Source: Methanogenium organophilum
Lineage (GTDB): Archaea > Halobacteriota > Methanomicrobia > Methanomicrobiales > Methanomicrobiaceae
Assembly (NCBI RefSeq): GCF_026684035.1
Contig: NZ_CP113361.1
Location: 372,001 to 436,000 of the forward strand
Direction: 5' to 3'
DNA length: 64,000 nucleotides
In this document: positions 61,452 to 64,000 of the stretch, piece after piece
Layout of the letters: each line of letters opens with the position of its first letter
Position numbering within the stretch: position 1 is the first letter of the stretch
Notes under the pieces: model-generated
Databases searched by the model: none
What the model was told of the DNA's origin: nothing
Seen by the model: the letters and a program-made list of their open reading frames with translations, nothing else
Translations under genes and position numbers: made by a program

Positions 61452-61469
61452 ACTCAATATTATTTGAGT
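61452..61469. promoter_or_regulatory. Inverted repeat ACTCAA-N6-TTGAGT upstream of cbiM
   Basis: A 6-bp perfect inverted repeat with a 6-bp spacer, 31 bp before the cbiM start, in an AT-rich promoter. This is a candidate metal-regulator site. It does not match the known NikR consensus. Confidence 0.45.
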
Positions 61470-61499
61470 TATCTAAGATATTGTTGGAGTAATTGACAT

Positions 61500-62198
61500 A
61501 TGCATATAATGGAAGGTTTTCTGCCCAGTCCGTGGTGGCAGATATGGTGGATTCTGGCACTTCCGTGCCTGATATACGGTTTATACAAACTAAAGAAAAT
61601 TATGGAGGAAAACCGTGAAGTGCTCCCGCTTCTCGGCGTTGCAGGCGGATTTATTTTCGTTCTGTCCGCTCTGAAACTCCCCTCAGTAACAGGGAGTTGT
61701 TCCCACCCGACAGGGACAGCACTGTCAGCAATCACCTTTGGCCCGTGGATTTCTGCGGTGCTGGGCTGTATTGTTCTCCTGTTCCAGTCCCTGTTTCTGG
61801 CACATGGCGGTCTGACCACCCTTGGTGCAAACATGTTTTCCATGGCTATTGTTGGACCATTCATTGGCTACTATGTCTACAAGGGTCTCGATAAGCTGAA
61901 TGTAAATTTCTTTATCAATGTCTTCATCGCAGCATTCCTCTGTGATCTGGTTACCTACTGTGTAACCGCACTTGAACTGGCACTGGCATTTCCGGCAACA
62001 TCAGGAGGGCTCATTCCATCTTTTGCAGCGTTCCTTGGCGTCTTTGCCGTTACACAGATCCCCCTTGCGATCATTGAAGGTCTGGTCTTTGTCGTCATCT
62101 TCAAGTACATCGTCATCCTGAAGCCGGAACTTCTGGTAAAACTGAAAGTGCTGACTGCAGAAAAAATGGAGAAAGTAAAAGGAGGACTGGAAGAATGA
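61500..62198 (+). CDS. cbiM: CbiM-type cobalt/nickel transporter component
   Basis: A 232-residue integral membrane S-component of the ECF-type Co2+/Ni2+ importer. The N-terminal MHIMEGFLPSPWW has the metal-binding Met-His pattern after processing of the initiator Met (His2 in MHIMEG). Family motifs: SVTGSCSHPTGTALSAITFG, FLAHGGLTTLGANMFSMAI, LPATSGGL-like AFPATSGGLIPSF. About seven membrane segments. First gene of cbiMNQO; ATGA overlap with cbiN. Confidence 0.95.
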   Translation: MHIMEGFLPSPWWQIWWILALPCLIYGLYKLKKIMEENREVLPLLGVAGGFIFVLSALKLPSVTGSCSHPTGTALSAITFGPWISAVLGCIVLLFQSLFLAHGGLTTLGANMFSMAIVGPFIGYYVYKGLDKLNVNFFINVFIAAFLCDLVTYCVTALELALAFPATSGGLIPSFAAFLGVFAVTQIPLAIIEGLVFVVIFKYIVILKPELLVKLKVLTAEKMEKVKGGLEE

Positions 62199-62506
62199 AA
62201 TATCTCTTTGAAATAATTACCGTGATTGCGCTTATCCTCTTTACCGGGGTTTTCCTCTATACCGACACCATCGTTCAGGCATCAGGGGAAGAAGGCTGGG
62301 GAGGAACTGACGGTGTCGGTTCCGAGATGGTTGAAGAACTCGGCTATGAGCCATGGATTGACAATTCAGACTATACCTTCACCCCTCCGTCAGGCGAAAT
62401 CGAATCCTGCCTGTTTGCTCTTCAGGCGGTATTCGGCGGTCTCCTGATTGGATGGATATTCGGGTCATGGGCCACAGAAAGAAGGATCAAAAAGAACCCA
62501 AATTAA
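62195..62506 (+). CDS. cbiN: CbiN-type cobalt transporter component
   Basis: A 103-residue two-helix membrane protein (ITVIALILFTGVFLYTDTI and the C-terminal LFALQAVFGGLLIGWIFG) with a loop between them that in CbiN assists metal loading of CbiM. Acidic residues and WGGTDGVGSEMVEELGYEPW are typical. Presence of CbiN with CbiM suggests cobalt rather than nickel (family knowledge). The ATG overlaps the cbiM stop. Confidence 0.93.
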   Translation: MKYLFEIITVIALILFTGVFLYTDTIVQASGEEGWGGTDGVGSEMVEELGYEPWIDNSDYTFTPPSGEIESCLFALQAVFGGLLIGWIFGSWATERRIKKNPN

Positions 62507-62524
62507 TTTTTTTACGATACGTCG

Positions 62525-63328
62525 ATGAATTACGAATTATTTGAAAATATCGCCCAGACCAGCGGACTCAGGGATGTACATCCGGCGGTAAAGCTGATAT
62601 TAGGACTGGGTTGTATCCTTATCTCCGTTTCCTCGAACAGTTTTCTCACACCAGTTATTATCGCAGTTTCTATCAGTCTCATAACAATTGTTCTGGGGAA
62701 AATTCATCTGATGTTTTATCTCAGGCTGCTTTTCATCCCCCTTGGATTTGCACTCCTGAGTGTGCTGGTGATAGTATTCATCAGAAACAGTGGAGATGTC
62801 CTCTTTTCGGCATCCGTCTTCGGATGGCTGACTCTGACCATTACTACAGGGAGTGTCAATGAAGGGATGCTCATACTATCACGAATTTTCGGTGGGATGT
62901 GTTCCCTTTTTTTTATATCCCTCTCTACACCTGTTACTGAGATATTCTCACTCGCAAAAAAATGCCGTTTGCCGGACTGTTTTATTGAGCTGGCCATGCT
63001 CATCTACCGGTATATCTTCATTCTCTTTGAACAGGCGGAGATGATTTACCAGGCGCAGGTAATGCGTCTGGGGTACATGAAACGAAAAGGTTCTGTTGAA
63101 TCATTTGGATGTATGGCCGGTTCACTTTTCATCCATTCATGGGAATCGGGAGAAAAACTCCTTGGGGCAATGGACTGCAGATGCTATAACGGAAAATACG
63201 CATTGCTTGGGGAACAGGGTGTGTTCTTTGGCCCCGCTCTTTTCCTGACGATACTCTTTCTGGCATCCCTTTTCAGAATTATGATCCTCTCCTGTAATAT
63301 ACAACTCTTTGGTGGTCTGATCACGTGA
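62525..63328 (+). CDS. cbiQ: CbiQ-type transmembrane component
   Basis: A 267-residue ECF transporter T-component with about five hydrophobic segments. It carries the conserved cytoplasmic Ala-Arg-Gly type motif region AQVMRLGYMKRKG (positions ~175-187) and the second coupling segment MDCRCYNGKY. The N-terminus is DVHPAVKLILGLGCI. It links the CbiM/N part to the CbiO ATPase. The stop overlaps the GTG start of cbiO. Confidence 0.93.
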   Translation: MNYELFENIAQTSGLRDVHPAVKLILGLGCILISVSSNSFLTPVIIAVSISLITIVLGKIHLMFYLRLLFIPLGFALLSVLVIVFIRNSGDVLFSASVFGWLTLTITTGSVNEGMLILSRIFGGMCSLFFISLSTPVTEIFSLAKKCRLPDCFIELAMLIYRYIFILFEQAEMIYQAQVMRLGYMKRKGSVESFGCMAGSLFIHSWESGEKLLGAMDCRCYNGKYALLGEQGVFFGPALFLTILFLASLFRIMILSCNIQLFGGLIT

Positions 63329-64000
63329 ACTGTATCCTTGAACTAACCGATCTCGAATATCATTATCCAAACGGACCAAAGGCGCTGGAAAGTGTCAGTC
63401 TGCGTCTGATGCAGGGTGAGAAAATCGCTCTTGTCGGGCCAAACGGGGCAGGGAAATCAACTCTGCTCCTCATGCTGAACGGAATGCTCAGACCGGATTC
63501 CGGGACCGTCCGTTTTCGGGGAGAACCGATCTCATACTCGCGCAAAGCGCTGATGAACCTGAGAAAACAGGTTGGGTTCGTATTCCAGAATCCGGATCAC
63601 CAGATCATCGCCCCTACCGTATTCCAGGACGTGGCATTCGGGCCGGTAAATCTGGACTACACCGAAGAGGAGACGAAAACGTCAGTGGACGAAGCCCTCA
63701 TGTATGTAGGCCTTACAGAATTCGGGAGGCGTCCACCCCACAATCTCTCCGGCGGGGAGAAGAAAAAAGTGGCCATGGCGGGCGTGCTTGCGATGAACCC
63801 TGATGTGCTGGTATTCGATGAACCCACCAGCGCTCTTGACCCGGACAGTGCCCGGAGCATTATGGAGCTACTGGATGAACTCCATCATGCAGGAAAGAGC
63901 ATCATCATCTCAACCCATGATGTAGAACTCGCCTATACGTGGGCCGACCGGATCGTCCTCATGGATCAGGGGAAGATAATTCTCTGCAGCAAACCAACAG
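63325..64000 (+). CDS. cbiO: CbiO-type ATPase, cut by window edge
   Basis: ATP-binding protein of the cobalt/nickel importer; 225 residues visible, C-terminus beyond the right edge. Walker A GPNGAGKST, Q-loop FQNPDHQIIAPTVFQDVAFG (CbiO-typical PDHQ), signature NLSGGEKKKVAMAGVLA, Walker B VLVFDEPTSALD, and H-loop ISTHDVELAY. The start is GTG 63325 overlapping the cbiQ stop (the last base pairs shared), so translation is coupled. Confidence 0.95.
   Translation, partial: MNCILELTDLEYHYPNGPKALESVSLRLMQGEKIALVGPNGAGKSTLLLMLNGMLRPDSGTVRFRGEPISYSRKALMNLRKQVGFVFQNPDHQIIAPTVFQDVAFGPVNLDYTEEETKTSVDEALMYVGLTEFGRRPPHNLSGGEKKKVAMAGVLAMNPDVLVFDEPTSALDPDSARSIMELLDELHHAGKSIIISTHDVELAYTWADRIVLMDQGKIILCSKPT

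Overview
The window looks like a chromosomal stretch of a methanogenic archaeon, most likely of the Methanomicrobiales. This is an inference, because no methanogenesis genes are present. The support is an A-type (V-like) ATP synthase operon, a tungsten-type aldehyde ferredoxin oxidoreductase, DUF134/DUF5320/NifX-family genes with paired MinD-ferredoxin ATPases, DUF169, frequent GGTGA-type ribosome binding sites, TATA-box promoters with very short leaders, and many PAS/GAF/REC sensor proteins with archaeal HTH domains. Base composition is moderate. The DNA becomes clearly AT-rich in a few intergenic stretches and around 55.5-56.3 kb.

Layout. 0-2 kb: the 5' end of the ATP synthase operon (ahaH, partial ahaI) on the minus strand, then tRNA-Glu(CTC). 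2-10.4 kb: a small lipoprotein, a secreted C69 dipeptidase, two tandem ModA-like lipoproteins, a TrmO/TsaA-like gene, modB, modC and an AdoMet-decarboxylase-family gene. 10.7-18.2 kb: a nuclease-fold/lamin-tail protein, a YkgJ-type cysteine cluster protein, a solitary DNA methyltransferase, a GntP-like permease and a complete TerY-P triad (vWA, PP2C phosphatase, protein kinase). 18.3-24 kb: a TPR protein, an HTH-PAS sensor, two GNAT acetyltransferases, a solo PemK/MazF-fold protein and a secreted protein of unknown function. 24.2-30 kb: a tungsten/metal-cofactor region with AOR, an E1-like enzyme and a ubiquitin-like sulfur carrier, then NifX, two MinD-ferredoxin ATPases, DUF134 and DUF5320. 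30.3-36.7 kb: an exported acetolactate decarboxylase, an MscS channel paired with an ATPase-like protein, GDPD, an RRM protein, a two-repeat mini-protein, a methyltransferase and a decayed radical-SAM fragment. 36.9-39 kb: a tight six-gene operon of unknown function. 39-54.3 kb: sensor kinases and regulators, a RadC-like protein, a U32 peptidase, a DUF169/TusA-DsrE/membrane operon with its divergent regulator, and an MFS gene interrupted by an in-frame TAG. 54.8-57.8 kb: a duplicated NCS2 permease. One copy is truncated and fused to the first codons of a second U32 gene, and an AT-rich orphan gene lies between the copies. 58-64 kb: two paralogous small membrane proteins, a DUF6544-like protein, a radical-SAM enzyme, an inverted cbiO fragment and the start of a cbiMNQO metal transporter operon that runs off the right edge.

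Themes. Metal supply and metal enzymes recur: molybdate/tungstate uptake, AOR with its own E1/sulfur-carrier pair, NifX/MinD proteins and cobalt/nickel uptake. A near-identical 14-bp CATATG-centred palindrome lies in front of modA-1, the NifX gene and the DUF5320 gene, and suggests one shared regulator, possibly the DUF134 protein. The strongest candidate for an undescribed system is the 36.9-39 kb operon. Three of its small proteins share a D-x(7/8)-E-W-x-L motif followed by coiled coil. They sit with a Cdc48-N-like barrel protein, a membrane-anchored coiled-coil protein and a treble-clef-like zinc protein. Genome plasticity is also visible: a nonsense-interrupted MFS gene, gene fragments of cbiO, U32, NCS2 and radical SAM, and a direct repeat of about 590 bp.
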